From: Selaginella moellendorffii
Taxonomy: Eukaryota; Streptophyta; Lycopodiopsida; Selaginellales; Selaginellaceae
Reading direction: 5' to 3'
DNA length: 64,000 nt
NCBI RefSeq assembly: GCF_000143415.4
Contig: NW_003314261.1
Coordinates: 5,139,251-5,203,250, forward strand
Part shown: piece after piece, positions 42,626 through 54,799 of the stretch
Position numbering within the stretch: position 1 is the first letter of the stretch
Layout of the letters: each line of letters starts with the position of its first letter
The notes under the pieces: generated by a model
Databases searched by the model: none
Told to the model about the DNA's origin: nothing
The model's input: the letters and a program-made list of their open reading frames with translations, nothing else
Position numbers and translations under genes: made by a program

Positions 42626-43180
42626 TTGACAAGTATTCAATTCCAACAAAATGGCAAGGGAGATCTCATTTTTATGACTTTTGAGGACTTGGACTTAGAA
42701 CAAGAGATTTTTGTTTGGGAGGGTGAAGTGTCATCTCAAGTTCCAGGAGAAGAAGCCACCATTTCACTGCCATCCTTCTTGGGGAAGATAGGACCACAGT
42801 GCATTTGGGTAATAGGAACAGTTTCAGGTTGTCAAGCATTTGCATTGGTAGACTCAGGAGCTTCACATTCCTTTGTGAACACTCGTTCACTGACCAAACT
42901 TTGCTTGACAACCAAACCAGCTCCAAATTGGATGTGGAGATTGCCAATGGGGTGTTATCCAAGTGAATTAGATTATATCTTGTCACTTGGTGTTGAACAA
43001 CTTCACGTTGGTGGAGCACTTTTATGTCAGGGACATGGGGCCATTGACTTCGTTTTGGGAGTTCAAACTCTTGAACGTTTTGGTGATATCACCATAAACT
43101 TTGCTACTCAACGATTAGCCTTCACCTTTGAGGGACAACACATTGAATGGTTATGGGTGCCACCAAAGCAACAGATTTAG
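42626..43180 (+). pseudogene. Element 1 aspartic protease region
   Basis: Open frame of 184 codons. AFALVDSGASHSFV is the retroviral-type aspartic protease active site (D-S-G) and the domain continues to VLGVQTLERFGDITINF, the usual gypsy protease ending. It is cut off from intact gag and RT by stops. Confidence 0.88.
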
Positions 43181-43298
43181 CATGTAACTGTGTCCCAGTG
43201 CCAGAGACTTTTACGAGGTGGTAATGAGTGCTTGATCTATCATAGACATGAAGGGTTGTTGGAGACAGTAGAGAGCTTTTTGGAAGGAGCCCAACCTT

Positions 43299-43853
43299 TT
43301 GTACCTTCAAGAAAAAAAGATAGCTGAGTTGCATCTTTCCGACCCGGGTGTGAAGAAAGCAGGACAACACTGCGACGAAAGCAGCGGGGGTCAAGGTGGG
43401 CAGCTAAAGATGGGTGTGAAGAAAGCAAGACAACACTGTGAAGAAAGTAGCGGGTTTCTAGCTCAAGATTTAAGTTCAGGTGTGAAGAAAATGGGACAAC
43501 ACTGTGAAGAAAGCAACGAGGACTTGACTATATCGGAAACTGCACTCGAAGAAAGCAGTAAAGAAAGTGGTAATGCAATAAATTTGGTTGCTAGTGACGA
43601 GCATCTAGACTCAAGTCTTTGTGGGAAGGGTGAACCATTCATATCAGTCGAGGTAGAGGGGGCAATGGCAGACATAAAGTCTTCTTCCATGCATGTAGAT
43701 ATTAAGGTAGTGGTGACCCAGCATGCCTGTGTTTTTACTCAGAAGATTAGTAATTGTTCTAGTGAAGTTACCAGGATAACACATTGGATTGAGTTAGAAC
43801 TGTACTCCATCATAGTTAACTCTCTGATAATTCGTCTAAGCTGGGAGGAATGA
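43299..43853 (+). pseudogene. Element 1 protease-RT spacer with Cys-bearing repeats
   Basis: Open frame of 184 codons between protease and RT. It contains three repeats of the form GVKK..QHC(D/E)ES starting at about 43347, 43413 and 43479 (66-bp period). The last part (HWIELELYS) approaches the RT. Such repeats are not a usual gypsy feature and may be a local expansion. Confidence 0.6.
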
Positions 43854-45179
43854 GCCATTGTTGATGCCATGGTGGAGGAATTAAAACAGGAAGGGTTGGT
43901 GGAGGAAAGCATTAATCCATTCCCATCCCCAGTGCTTCTCGTTCTTAAGAAAGACAGTCCATAGAGATTGGTGGTGGATTGCAGGGCCCTTAATAGGATA
44001 ACCATCAAGAACAAGTTTCCTATTCCGATGGTTCTCCACCAAGGAGAGGAATTGGTGGCCTTCGATAGTCGTCGTTTCTCTATTCAGGAGTCTAGGTTAC
44101 CAATGTATGAATAGAAAATGCCAACAGTTATTCATGCAATTGGTCACTAGCGCCACTATCTGTTGCCTTGATGGTTTACATTCCGGAAAGACCATCACAG
44201 CCTCAAATTTATTTTGGAGCAACAACATTTGTTCAAGAAATAGCAGTATTGGGTGGAGCAACTGCAAGCATTGGATTTCACTATTGAGTTTCGGCCAGGG
44301 AAAAGCAACATCCTTCTTGGTGTGTTATCACAACAATTTGAACGTATTGAAGCATCAAGATTGTCTAGTATTTCTAGATGGGAAGCAATGTATGCTGATA
44401 AGATTCACAAAGGCCACTCGTTGGATCTGACAGTTTCAGGTATCTGGCAACAGTTTCGTGACAATCCTGACTATATGCATGACAAGCTGATGTATCATGA
44501 GAACTTATTATGGCAAAAGGGTCTTATAGTCAGTTCATATGCAAGGAGATCTTCCAGGAGTGTCACACAAGCATTTTGGCAGGACATCCTGGTGTTTGGG
44601 GGACAATAGCTGCAATCAAATTGTGGTTTTACTGGAAGGGACTCTAGTGGGAAGTTTGTGAATGGATACGAGCTTGTCCAACTTGCCAAACACAAAAAGC
44701 TGAGATAGTTGCAACACCAGGTCTGTTGCTTCTTCATCCTTCGAATAGTATTTCTATGGACTTCATTATGGGCCTCCCTTCAGTCCATGGCTTCAATGTT
44801 ATTTTTGTTGTTGTGGACCGTTTTTCTAAGGTGGCACGCTTTATTCCTACATCTTCAACTAGCTTGGCATAGTAGACAGCTGAATCCTTTTGGTCTGAGG
44901 TAGTTTGGCATCATGGTCTTCCATTAGACGTTGTGTCAGATCACGACACTAATTTTTTTAGTGCATTTTGGACTGCAACCTTTCACCATTTGTGAGTGAA
45001 GCTGAACTTCTCCACAGCTTATCACCATTAGTCTGATGGTTAGACTAAGTGAACCAACTGGACGCTGGAAGTTTTTCTCCACAACTACACTAGGGACAAG
45101 TTGTGTTCGTGGTTGTAGTGGTTTAGCCAGTTGGCTTAGGGTGTAAGGGATAAATATTAGCATCAGAGCAGTTGGTTGT

Positions 45180-46162
45180 GATGGCCGACCAAGCTGAACG
45201 TTAGAATCTTATTATCGATGGTGGTGCCGACTATGGTGCCAACAATGGTGCCGACGAAGTTGCGGAGATTTGGACCATTCCAGATGTGGTTCATGAGCTA
45301 CGAGCCTTTAATCAAAATCAGCAAGAGATGCAAGTCGAGATGCATGGCATGATGGATACCATGCATGGGCGTGTTGAGGCACTCGAGGCTGGACGGGGTA
45401 GTGCTCCAAGTAAGCCTTCTTTGGTAGATCGACTCAAGATTCCAACTTTTTTCTAGTGATGGTGGTGTGGACGAGTGTCTCGCTTGGTTAGCCAATGTGA
45501 AGAAATTCTTGGCTGCTAGAGGAATTCCAGATGCAGAGGCTTTAGCGGCTATTCCAATGGTTTTGCGTGATGTGGGTCTTTGATGGTGGAATTGGCTTGA
45601 AGAGTCCCGTGTTGCGGATAAGAAACCACCAGTGTCTACCATAGATGAGTTTGAGATTGCTTTCCATTTATGTTTTGCCCCTCATTACGATGTGGAGAAT
45701 GCTCGTACAGAACTTCGACATTTCTGGCAAGGGAAAATGATGCTCGGGGACTATATTGAGAAGCTTACTCGCTTGATTAGTCATGTACCAACGAAGGATC
45801 CAGATCAGAACAAGTCCTACTTCATTGATGGCCTACATAGTGAGAGCATGTAGCAACACTTGCGTCATTCTCAGCCTATAAAGAGTTTGGAGGAGCTCTT
45901 TGATGCAGCTCGTCGACTTGACAATGACAAGCACAAGTCTCACAAGCGTTCGTGGAGTCCTTCTGTTGAGAATCGTCATGATGATCACCGTGGACACAAG
46001 GATGGGAACAAGCATCACAAGTTGAAGTTGATGGTGACTACTTTAGATGCAAAGGGGTCCAAGAAGCAGAAGTTCTTTGTGAGGAATTATAGACAAGGTT
46101 GTCATCATTGCGGTGAACTTGGACACTACAAGGCTGATTGTCCGCAGTTGAAGAACAAATAG
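45180..46162 (+). pseudogene. Element 2 gag, ending in a CCHC zinc knuckle
   Basis: Frames 45180-45455, 45632-45853 and 45860-46162 are collinear with gypsy Gag (FLAARGIPD..., YDVENARTELRHF, LFDAARRLDNDKHK) and close with CHHCGELGHYKADC (CX2CX4HX4C). A frameshift near 45450 and stops at about 45583, 45851 and 46160 break it. Confidence 0.85.
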
Positions 46163-46363
46163 CAGGACAAGAAGAATGGCCAATCTTCTTCTCATGGTAA
46201 GTCAGATATTAAAAAGTTGCAAACTTTGCAGCGTGAGGATGAGGAGAACGACCATTCCGGTCGGAGGAAGCGACTTTCGATCGTTGCTCGTCAGCTCAAC
46301 TGTGTGTGGAACAAGATGGAGCTCGAGGATACGCGTGAATCAGCTTTAATGCTGGAGGGTGTG

Positions 46364-46747
46364 TGTTAGGCACTAGGTCAGGATAATAGGATAAGGAAAG
46401 GGCCCTGCAATCAAGTGATCACCCCTTTAGCCAGTTGGCTTAGGGTGTAAGGGATAGGATCCTAACATTGGTATCGGAGCCCAGTTCGATTCTCGTGGCT
46501 GACGAGTGGGGCAAGAATATTCTGAAGGAATATTCAACATGGTGGATCTAGAGGGAGAACCAAGGTTTGGTAGACCCTAAGAGAAGGACCATGGTGACCG
46601 GATGGTGGCCTAAGTACGATCATTCCTTGACGAGGGGGAGGATTGTTAGGCACCAGGTCAAGATAATAGGATAAGGAAAGGGCCCTACAATCAAGTGATC
46701 ACCTCTTTAGCCAGTTGGCTTAGGGTGTAAGGGACAGGATCCTAACA
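46364..46747 (+). mobile_element. LTR-internal-LTR miniature (TRIM-like) copy of the element 2 terminus
   Basis: Two 104-bp LTRs (46364-46467, 46644-46747; TGTTAGGCAC...CCTAACA) enclose 176 nt that start with a PBS-like TTGGTATCGGAGC and end with the purine tract GAGGGGGAGGAT. No coding capacity. It sits between gag and protease of element 2. Confidence 0.75.
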
Positions 46748-47054
46748 GCATGTTTTGTAGCGATCTAGTGCGGATTTTACTGGATAGTGGAGCGATGACA
46801 ACTTTGTTTCAGCAAAGTTTGTTACGGAGCATGTGACCACCTTGACGAGGGGGAGGATTGTTAGGCACCAGGTGAAGATAATAGGATAAGGAAAGGGCCC
46901 TACAATCAAGTGATCACCTCTTTAGCCAGTTGGCTTAGGGTGTAAGGGACAGGATCCTAACAGCATGTTTTGTAGCGATCTAGTGCGGATTTTACTGGAT
47001 AGTGGAGCGATGACAACTTTGTTTCAGCAAAGTTTGTTACGGAGCATGGCCTGG
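46625..47054 (+). repeat. 215-bp tandem duplication containing an LTR and the protease start
   Basis: 46625-46839 and 46840-47054 are almost identical. Each carries CCTTGACGAGGGGGAGGAT, a complete 104-bp LTR, and the protease start with the ILLDSGAMTTLF active-site region. The second copy continues into the protease proper. Confidence 0.9.
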
Positions 47055-47292
47055 TCACATGCAGCGTTCTTCCATACATAGTGGAAGGTGCAGCTACCTC
47101 TACTCAGCATTTCGATGCTTGTGTCGAGGGGCTGGAAGTGTTGGTTGGCAAAACCACACTTGTGGAAACTTTTTATCTCGTGGATATCCATCGTGTGGAT
47201 CTCATTCTTGGGATACCATAGTTGGTGAAGGTGGATCCAAAGATAAAGTGGAGTATTAGGCGTATTTCGCTGAGTACATTGGCGTTAAAGAT

Positions 47293-48705
47293 GTGTGGTT
47301 TGGCGAGAGCATTCAACCACCAGTTGTTATGCTCTTTGCTACATCTTTGAAGCGGGCTTGTCGTAATGAAAAAGCGCTTTCGAGTTACTTGCTATTTATT
47401 CGTGACTTGGGGGACCAAGGCATGTGTGGGGGAGAAGCAGCAGTACGGGATGTACTGGATGAGTTTTTTGATGTTTTTCCATCTGAACTTCCTCATGGAT
47501 TGCCTCCGTTACGAGGTGTGGAGCATGGGATTACATTGGAGCCGAGGACGCGACCAATTTACCGGTGTCCATTTCGGTTAAGTTATGCGGAGGAGCAAGA
47601 AGTTCAACGACAAGTCAAGGAGTTACTTGAGTTTGGATTTATTCAGCCAAGTAAGTCTCCATTTAGTGCTCCGGTCTTGCTTGTGAAGAAGAAGGACGGT
47701 TCAATGCGAATGTGTATTGACTACCGCGCTTTGAACAAGAAGACAATGAAGGATAAGATGCCGATGCCACGTGTGGATGATATCCTGGACAAGCTTGGTG
47801 AAGCACGAGTGTTTACCAAGATTGATCTGAGGAGTGGATATCATCAGATTGCAATGGATGATGCATCTATCTCCAAGACGGCATTCAACACAAGCTTTGG
47901 ATATTTTGAGTTTACAATCATGTTGTTTGGTTTGACGAATGCACCGGCCACATTTACTCGGTTGATGACGGAGGTATTTGGGCGTTATCTTCATGAGTTT
48001 GTGGAGATTTTCTTGGACAATATTCTTGTTTTTAGCAAGAATATGGAGGAGCATAGGGTGCATTTGCGCAAGGTTCTTTTATTACTTCGAGACAACAAAC
48101 TTTATGCGAAGAAGAGCAAATGTGAATTTGCAAAGTCAGAGGTGGAATATCTAGGCTATATTGTGACATTTAAGGGTGTCAAGATGAATCCAAGGAAGGT
48201 GTCTATGGTGGAAAATTGGCCTACACCGACTACAGTGGCCGAGTTGCGTAATTTTCTTGGTATGGCTAGTTACTATCAATGTTTCCAGCATAAGTTTGCA
48301 GAGGTGGCTATTCCTTTGACATGGTTGTTACGCAAGAATGTGCCATTTGAATGGAAGAAGCCACAAGAGGAGAGTTTTGTGGCGCTGAAACGATTGTTGA
48401 GCGAGACTCCAGTGCTTCGCATTGCTAATCCATCAAAACCTTACGAGGTGACATGCGATGTGAGTGGTTATGCATTGGGCGGAGTTCTCATGCAAGAGGG
48501 ACAGCCTATTGCATATGAGAGTCGAACTTTGAATTCCGCAGAGCAACGCTATTCCACATATGAGCAAGAGTTACTCTCTATTGTTCATGCTTTGTGGACG
48601 TGGCAGCACTATCTTTATGGTGTAGTGTTCATGGTGTTGACAGATCACAAACCACTTGTGTATCTTTTCACACAGAAGGAGTTGAACACTAGGCAAGCTC
48701 GTTGA
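47293..48705 (+). pseudogene. Element 2 reverse transcriptase-RNase H (active-site Asp mutated)
   Basis: Uninterrupted frame of 470 codons: linker FFDVFPSELPHGLPP, RT fingers SPFSAPVLLVKKKDGSMR and CIDYRALNKKT, palm [23 protein letters not shown], then EIFLDNILVFS where active enzymes have Y/F-x-D-D: the second Asp of the catalytic pair is Asn. After that come CEF...EVEYLGYIV, LRNFLGMASYYQ, the RNase H start TCDVSGYALGGVL, YSTYEQELLSIV and LTDHKPLVYLF, then a stop after NTRQAR. Long and open but catalytically impaired. Confidence 0.92.
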
Positions 48706-48894
48706 ATGGTCAAACACATGGAGTTTGGGGAGTTTCCTATTGAGCATCATTTGGGAAAATCAAATGTGGTGGCAAATGCTTTATCTCGTGTTCGTCATGT
48801 AACAACATTTCAAACACGATTTTGTCATCATTTGAGTAAGGTGGTTAGCGAATTTGGGCAGTTGGTTGAGCATGCTTAAGCTCAGGATGTTGAG

Positions 48895-49588
48895 GTGGCC
48901 TCTTTGCGAGACCAAATGGAAGCTCCTTTCTCATTGGTGGATGGGATTCTCTACTACAATGGCCGTGTATATTTGCCATGGGTGGATGCGTTAATTACTC
49001 AAGTTTTATTCCACTATCATGATCGTCCAGAGGTCGGTCATTTTGGGGGGAAGAAGACGTATGAGTTGATTAAGCGCAACTTTTATTGGAGGAATATGAA
49101 GGCTGATATCCTCAAGTATTGTAAATCATGTGAGCTTTGTCAATGGGTTAAGGTGCCACGGGAGAAGCCGGGGGGACTTTTGCAACCTTTACCTATTCCT
49201 CAAAGCTGTTGGTGTTGTATCTCTATAGACTTCATCACTTGTTTGCCACAAACACAGAGGCAAAAGGAGTAAGTAAGGGTCATAGTGGATCGGTTGACGA
49301 AGTATGTGCGGTTGTTGGCTCTTCGGAAGACTATCACTGCCTCAGACTTGGCTGCAGTTTACTTGGAGAAGGTTTTTCCTGATTTTGGTTTGCCGGAGGA
49401 TATCATTAGTGATCGAGATTCAAAGTTCACCAGTGGATTTTGGAAAAGCTTTGTAGAGGCTATGCAAGTGACTTTGAAACTCTCGAGCGAAGATCATCCT
49501 CAGACGGATGGGCAAACCGAGCGTGTGAATCAGGTGGTGGAGGATATGCTATGTTGTAGCATTGGTCAAAGGCAAGGACAGTGGGATT
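48895..49588 (+). pseudogene. Element 2 integrase, N-terminal part and core
   Basis: HHCC zinc domain (HDRPEVGHFGGKKTYELIKR, CKSCELC) and the catalytic core (SIDFITCLP, IVDRLTKYVRLL, IISDRDSKFTSGFW, DHPQTDGQTERVNQ). A stop lies at about 49270. The frame is interrupted at 49588 by element 3 and resumes at 55258 after the GGATT duplication. Confidence 0.9.
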
Positions 49589-50009
49589 TGTCAGGAATCC
49601 CCGAATTCCCCAATTCTTGCTACATTCTTGACTCTCGCCGGATTCCTGACCTGTAGACCACATTCCTAATTCTCGAGACACTTCCCTATTCCTGACTCTC
49701 GAGACACTTCCCTATTCCTGACTCTCAAGACACTTCCCTATTCCTGACTCTCTGATTTCCTGGACAATTCCTGAGTCTCGAGCCACATTCCTGATATTGA
49801 TGTGGTGCCTCCTCAACCTCAACTATATTTAGGCCGTCCTCGATCCAAGAGTGGTGAAGCTTCATCAACTTATAGTATATATAGGTTAGCCTTGTTCCAT
49901 TTCTCCACAATCTGAATCAACACCAGTCTAAGGCCTCTTCTTTGTTTCCATTAGTTTTTCTCTTTGTCTTTTGCATTTTCCAGTCTTGATCTTGTTGGGG
50001 GTCTTGACA
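49589..50009 (+). repeat. 5' LTR of element 3, with TATA box and 26-bp minisatellite
   Basis: Contains three to four 26-bp units of CACTTCCCTATTCCTGACTC type (about 49678-49760) and the TATA word AGTATATATAGG near 49875-49886, a plausible pol II promoter for the element. The 3' LTR at 54810-55257 is nearly identical. Confidence 0.88.
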
Positions 50010-50109
50010 GTTTTATTCAGATTGTGTTTTTTCATTCTTTTTTTCCTTTAGCTCGTTTTGATTGTTTGACTGCCTTTGCCTTTTTTCCCCCTTTTCTTTC
50101 TTTCTGCCG

Positions 50110-50960
50110 ATGGGGTCTCCAAGCCATCCTGATTTCTTTGCCGAAGTCCTTGCAAAAATCCAGTCTGAGAATACCAAGCTAAAGGCGACCCTTCTTCGCA
50201 TGCAGCAGGAGCTTGCTTCACTTTTGGCTCAAGGATCCAGCAAAGTTCCTGAACCGAATGTGAGTTTCCCGGCAAAATTTTCAGGCAAGCATTCGGAGCT
50301 TTGCAGATTTTTGAACCAAATGGAGCTGATCTTTGCACTTCAACATCGGCAGTATCCCACTCCCGAGTCTCAAATTGGTGCAATTGGGACGTTGCTTGAA
50401 GGTGCAGCTTTGTCATGGTTTTCTCCTCTTTTAGAGAAGAGCATGAAAGGGGTCGTGGTTCCGGAGCTGATGGATCTTCAATTGTTCAAAGAAAAGCTTG
50501 AAGCATGTTTTGGCGAGACGGATCAGGTTCGGGCTGCTACCACAAAGATGAGACGTCTCTCTTAGGGGTCTCGTCCTACCTCGATCTACGCTACAGAGTT
50601 CCAACTCCTTGCCTTGGACACTTAGTGGGATGAGCGGGCCCTGATTGACCAATTTTGTTTCGGCCTCAACAATGGTGTCAAGGATTTGTTGCTCACCATG
50701 GAGGATCCCAAGGACCTGTCGGACGCGATCAACAAAGCTGTTTGATGTGACAATCGTCTCTTTGAACGTCGTCAGGAAAGTCGCCGCGCCGCTGTTTTTC
50801 CGTCCCAGACTCAGGAATCTCAACTTGAGTATTCGGGGCATACTCCTGAACCTACTGCTCCGGTCCCAATGGATATTTCTGGTACTCCCCGACTCATTAG
50901 AGGGAAGTTGAGTCCTGCTGAGAAGCAACGTCGAATATCTAATCCTAATCACAAAGCAGT
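50110..50960 (+). pseudogene. Element 3 gag
   Basis: ATG at 50110 (MGSPSHPDFFAEVLAKIQSE). Gag capsid-like part: FSGKHSELCRFLNQMELIF, LLEGAALSWFSPLLEKS, ELMDLQLFKEKLEACFG. A stop at about 50563, another near 50624 and one at about 50743 interrupt it; the sequel has ALIDQFCFGLNNGVKDLLL and the typical VPMDISGTPRLIRGKLSPAEKQRR before the zinc-knuckle position, which is not intact. Confidence 0.85.
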
Positions 50961-51068
50961 TGTGTGTCCCAAGAAGCCTCCCCGACTACTTGAGTTCACT
51001 CTGCCTCAAAGTCCACCTCTGTTGCAGTCAGGAAACGACCCTGTCCAAACAGAGTAGGAGCTATTTGT

Positions 51069-54000
51069 TTGGACTCCCCGAATAAAAATCACTTCTCTTC
51101 TTTATCAAGCTCCTCACCACCTTTCATCAAAGCCACCACCAATTCCTGCAACTTCCGTGTCCCATGTCTCCTTTCTTTCACTGGACAATCAGGACTCAAG
51201 GCTTTGGCGCTACTGGACTCGGGTGCAACTTCCTGCTTCATGGACATGGACTTTGCTGCCTGACATCACATTCCTCTTTCTCCTACCATACGGGATCTGA
51301 CCATTGAAGGCATCGGCGGGCATTTTGTGTCTCCATCTTCTGGACTTAGGGAAACGTTGCCCGTTCGAGTACACATCGGGTCCACCGTCACCGATATCGC
51401 TTTCAACATCATCAACAGCAAGTCCTCCTCTGTGGTGCTCGGTCTTCCTTGGTTCCAACTACATCAGCCTCAGATTTGTTGGAAGGAATTACAGCTCATC
51501 TCTCCCACATCACCATCTCCCACGGCTTCCCTTGCTGTTCATCGAGTCCGAATCAGGAAAAGTTCCCTAAACTTAAATCGGGGTTCTATTCTTGACTCTA
51601 CGAAGTTTTCACCCTCTTCTTTTCCCTCTCTTCCATCTTACACTGGACAGTATCCTCGTCTCATCATTCCATTTAGTCGTACACCTCCTCCTATCTCCCC
51701 AATCACTATAAAAGAACTCCTTCATGAAGAATCTATTTTCCTTTTTGCTTTGCATGTTTTTCCTATCAGTCTTCCTGAGAAGTATCATGATTTTGGGGAT
51801 GTGTTTGACAAGAAAAAAGCTAGTGTACTGCCTATTCATCGGCCTTATGACTGTCCCATTGATTTACAGGAAGGAGCGTCACCTCCGTGGGGGCCTATCT
51901 ACGGGTTATCCCTGTCCGAGCTTAAGGCCCTCAAAGAGTATGTGGATGAGAGCCTTGCCTCGGGGTACATTCAGCATTCGCAGTCCCTAGCTGAAGCGCC
52001 TGTCTTTGTCAAGAAGAAGGATGGGAGTTTGCGGCTAGTCATCGATTACCGAGGTTTGAACAAGGTGACTGTTCGGAACCGTTATCCACTGCCCCTGATC
52101 TCGGACCTGTTGGAACGCCTCAGCGGTGCCCGCTTCTTCACCAAGATTGACCTCCGTAGCGCATACAACTTGATCCGGATCTGGCCTGGTGATGAATGGA
52201 AGACTGCGTTCTGAACCCGCTATGGCCACTTCGAGTACACTGTCATGCCATTTGGCTTGACAAATGCTCCAGCAGTTTTCTAACACATGGCGAACGACGT
52301 CTTTCGGGAGTTTCTTGATCAGATGGTGATTGTCTACCTCGATGACATCCTCATCTACTCAAGAACTCAAGAGGAGCACGACGAATATGTACGCAAGGTG
52401 CTAGCGAAGCTGCGCGAACACGGCTTATACGCGAAGCTTGAGAAATGTTCCTTCGATCAGCAGTCTGTGGAGTTCCTTGGATACATTGTCACTCCTGAGG
52501 GTATCACGATGGATCCTGCCAAAGTCAAGACTATTCTCGAGTGGGAGCCTCCACAATCAATGTCGGACGTTCAAGTTTTCCTTGGCTTCGCCAACTTCTA
52601 CCGCAAATTCATTGATCACTACTCTGACATTGTCCTTCCTCTCATGCATCTCACTCGCAAGGATGTTCCCTTCTCTTGGTCTACTGCTGCCCAGCACGCC
52701 TTCGACACACTCAAGGCAGCCTTCAGTTCTGCTCCCGTTTTGATCCATGCTGATTCCTCACAACCTTTCTTCATCGAGGCTGACGCCTCCGACTTTGCCA
52801 TCGGTGCTGTGCTGTCTCAACTCGGAGCGGATCAAGAACTTCATCCGGTCGCTTTCCATTCTCGGAAATTCCAGCCTGCGGAGATCAATTACGAAATCCA
52901 CGACAAGGAGCTCCTTGCTATCGTGGATTCCTTTGGAGAGTGGCGCCATTTCTTGGAGGGGGCGGGCCATCAAACAACAGTCTGGATGGATCACAAAAAT
53001 CTCGAGTACTTTGCCACTTCCCGAGTTTTAAGCCGTCGTCAAGCAAGGTGGGCACAATTCCTGAGTTGGTTTGACTTTGTTATCAAGTACAGACCTGGAA
53101 AGCTTCAAGGCCTTCCTGATGCTCTTTCAAGGCACTCCTATCTCAGTCTCAGGCCTGGTAATTCTGCCTTCGATCAACAGGATCAAGTTATCCTCGATCT
53201 TGATCGGCTTCAAGTTATGGCAATTTCCTTGGCCCCGCAGGACTCCTCCTTGATGGATGCAATCAGAAACAATCTTCAATCCGATGATCTCGCCAGCGAC
53301 ATTTTCCCCCATCTTCAGGCTGGACACCCTGTGACTCCCGATTGCCGGCGATTTGACGAGTTCGAGTTCTTAGATGGCTTATTATACCGTGGGGAGTAGC
53401 TTTACGTTCCTGAAGGTGATGCTGGAAAGTTGGTCCTGATGGCGTGCCACGATAGCCCGACTGCTAGTCACTTCAGCATTGCGAAAACCTATGAGCTAGT
53501 TGCACGGGACTTTTGGTGGCCTCACATGGACGACTACATCAAAGCTTTTGTTACCTCCTGTGACACTTGTGCCCGGAATAAGGTACCTCGCCACCTTCCT
53601 TCATGTTTGCTTTGTTCCCTTCCGGTCCCTTCAGGTCCTTGGGAATCCATCTCCATGGATTTCTTGAGTGATCTTCCGAGTTCTGGAGGCTTCAACAGCA
53701 TTTTAGTCATGGTGGATCGCTTCACAAAGATGGCACACTTCTTGCCATGTACCAAGGAGTTTTCGGGCGAGGACATGGCAAAACTGGTATTCAGGGAAAT
53801 TTTCCGACTTCATGGGATTCCTATGGATGTGGTTTCGGATCGGGGCCTCAGTTCATCTCTCATTTCTGGAAACAGTTTTTGCAGCTGCTTGGAGTGAAGG
53901 CCAACCTCTCTTCAGCGTATCATCCTCAAATTGATGGGCAGTCTGAGCGAACAATTCAGATGTTAGAACAATTCTTGAGGTGCTTCATCAACTATCATCA

Positions 54001-54799
54001 GGATAACTGGTTCGATATCCTTCCCCTTGCTGAGTTCTCCTATAACAACTCTGTTCACTCCTCTCTTCGAATTTCCCCCTTCTTTGCAAACTCTGGCCGA
54101 AATCCCCGATTCAATCTCTCACTTCCTTCTCCATCCGAATCCTCTCATTCAAATCCCCGCTCTGAGGCATTTGTCTCCAACCTCCAAGAAATCCACAACT
54201 CCATCTCCTTCCACCTCCATCGAGCTCAGGAATCTCACAAAACATTTGCCGATGTCCATCGTCAGGATTGTTCCCCTTACAATATCGGGGATAAAGTCTG
54301 GCTCCTCGGGCGAAATATCTCCACCACCAGGCCCTGTCCAAAACTTGATTTCAAACGCCTCGGTCCTTTCCCTATCACTGCCATCATTAATCCTGTCACT
54401 TATCGCTTTGCACTTCCCTCCTCATATCAAATTCACCCCGTTTTTCATTCCTCTCTCCTTGAGCCTTATATTCCCAGTCCTATTCCCAATCGGGTCATTT
54501 CTCCACCTCCACTGGTGCAGCTCGAGGATGGGTCTGAGTACGAGGTTCAGGACATCCTTGATTCCAAGATTTCACGGTCTAAACTCTACTATCTGGTCGA
54601 CTGGAAGGGTTACGGGCCTGAAGAACGCACTTGGGAACCTACGGACAACCTAACTCATTCTCCTGACCTTGTTCAGGACTTCCACCGCCGCTATCCTTCT
54701 CGTCCTAGTCCTCATTCTTTTTCTCCATCTCCCATCCCTCGCCGCTCATCTCATCCTCCTCGTCGTTCTCATTCACATCCTCGTTCCACTCGTTCTTGA
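51069..54799 (+). pseudogene. Element 3 pol: protease, RT, RNase H, integrase, chromodomain
   Basis: In order: protease ALALLDSGATSCFM; RT with [41 protein letters not shown] and an intact active site VIVYLDDILIYS; RNase H FIEADASDFAIGAVLSQ and DHKNLEYF; integrase zinc domain (HDSPTASHFSIAKTYELV, CDTCARNK), core (SMDFLSDLPSS, MVDRFTKMAHFLP, SAYHPQIDGQSERTIQ) and GDKVWLLGRN; chromodomain YEVQDILDSKISRSKLYYLV then WKGYGPEERTWEP. Breaks: stops at about 51261, 52212, 52281 and 53397 and a frameshift at about 53850. Tf1/chromovirus group by the chromodomain. Confidence 0.93.

Larger units (their letters stand above)
40879..45121 (+). mobile_element. Gypsy retrotransposon element 1, 5' portion (to mid-integrase)
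   Basis: 5' LTR 40879-41109 (starts TGTTAGGACGC, ends ATCTCAATA), PBS TGGTATCAGAGCA at 41110-41122. Gag pieces at 41299-41690; a segment at 41715-42330 may be a further insertion; a zinc-knuckle region KCFDCGAKWEWGH near 42530; protease 42626-43180; RT start near 43790-44060 (SPVLLVLKKDS, ALNRITIKNKFPIPM); then a jump to the end of RNase H (FTIEFRPGKSNI) and integrase to 45121 (CPTCQTQKAEI, MDFIMGLP, VVDRFSKVARFI, VVSDHDTNF). The RT active-site block is deleted and stops are frequent. The continuation is at 60602-61560 on the minus strand. Confidence 0.9.

Noticed and set aside
46364-46962. Three regularly spaced 104-bp repeats, considered as a CRISPR-like array
   Set aside because: Units are LTRs with TGTTAGG...CCTAACA ends, PBS and purine tract; plant nuclear context; spacing not uniform.
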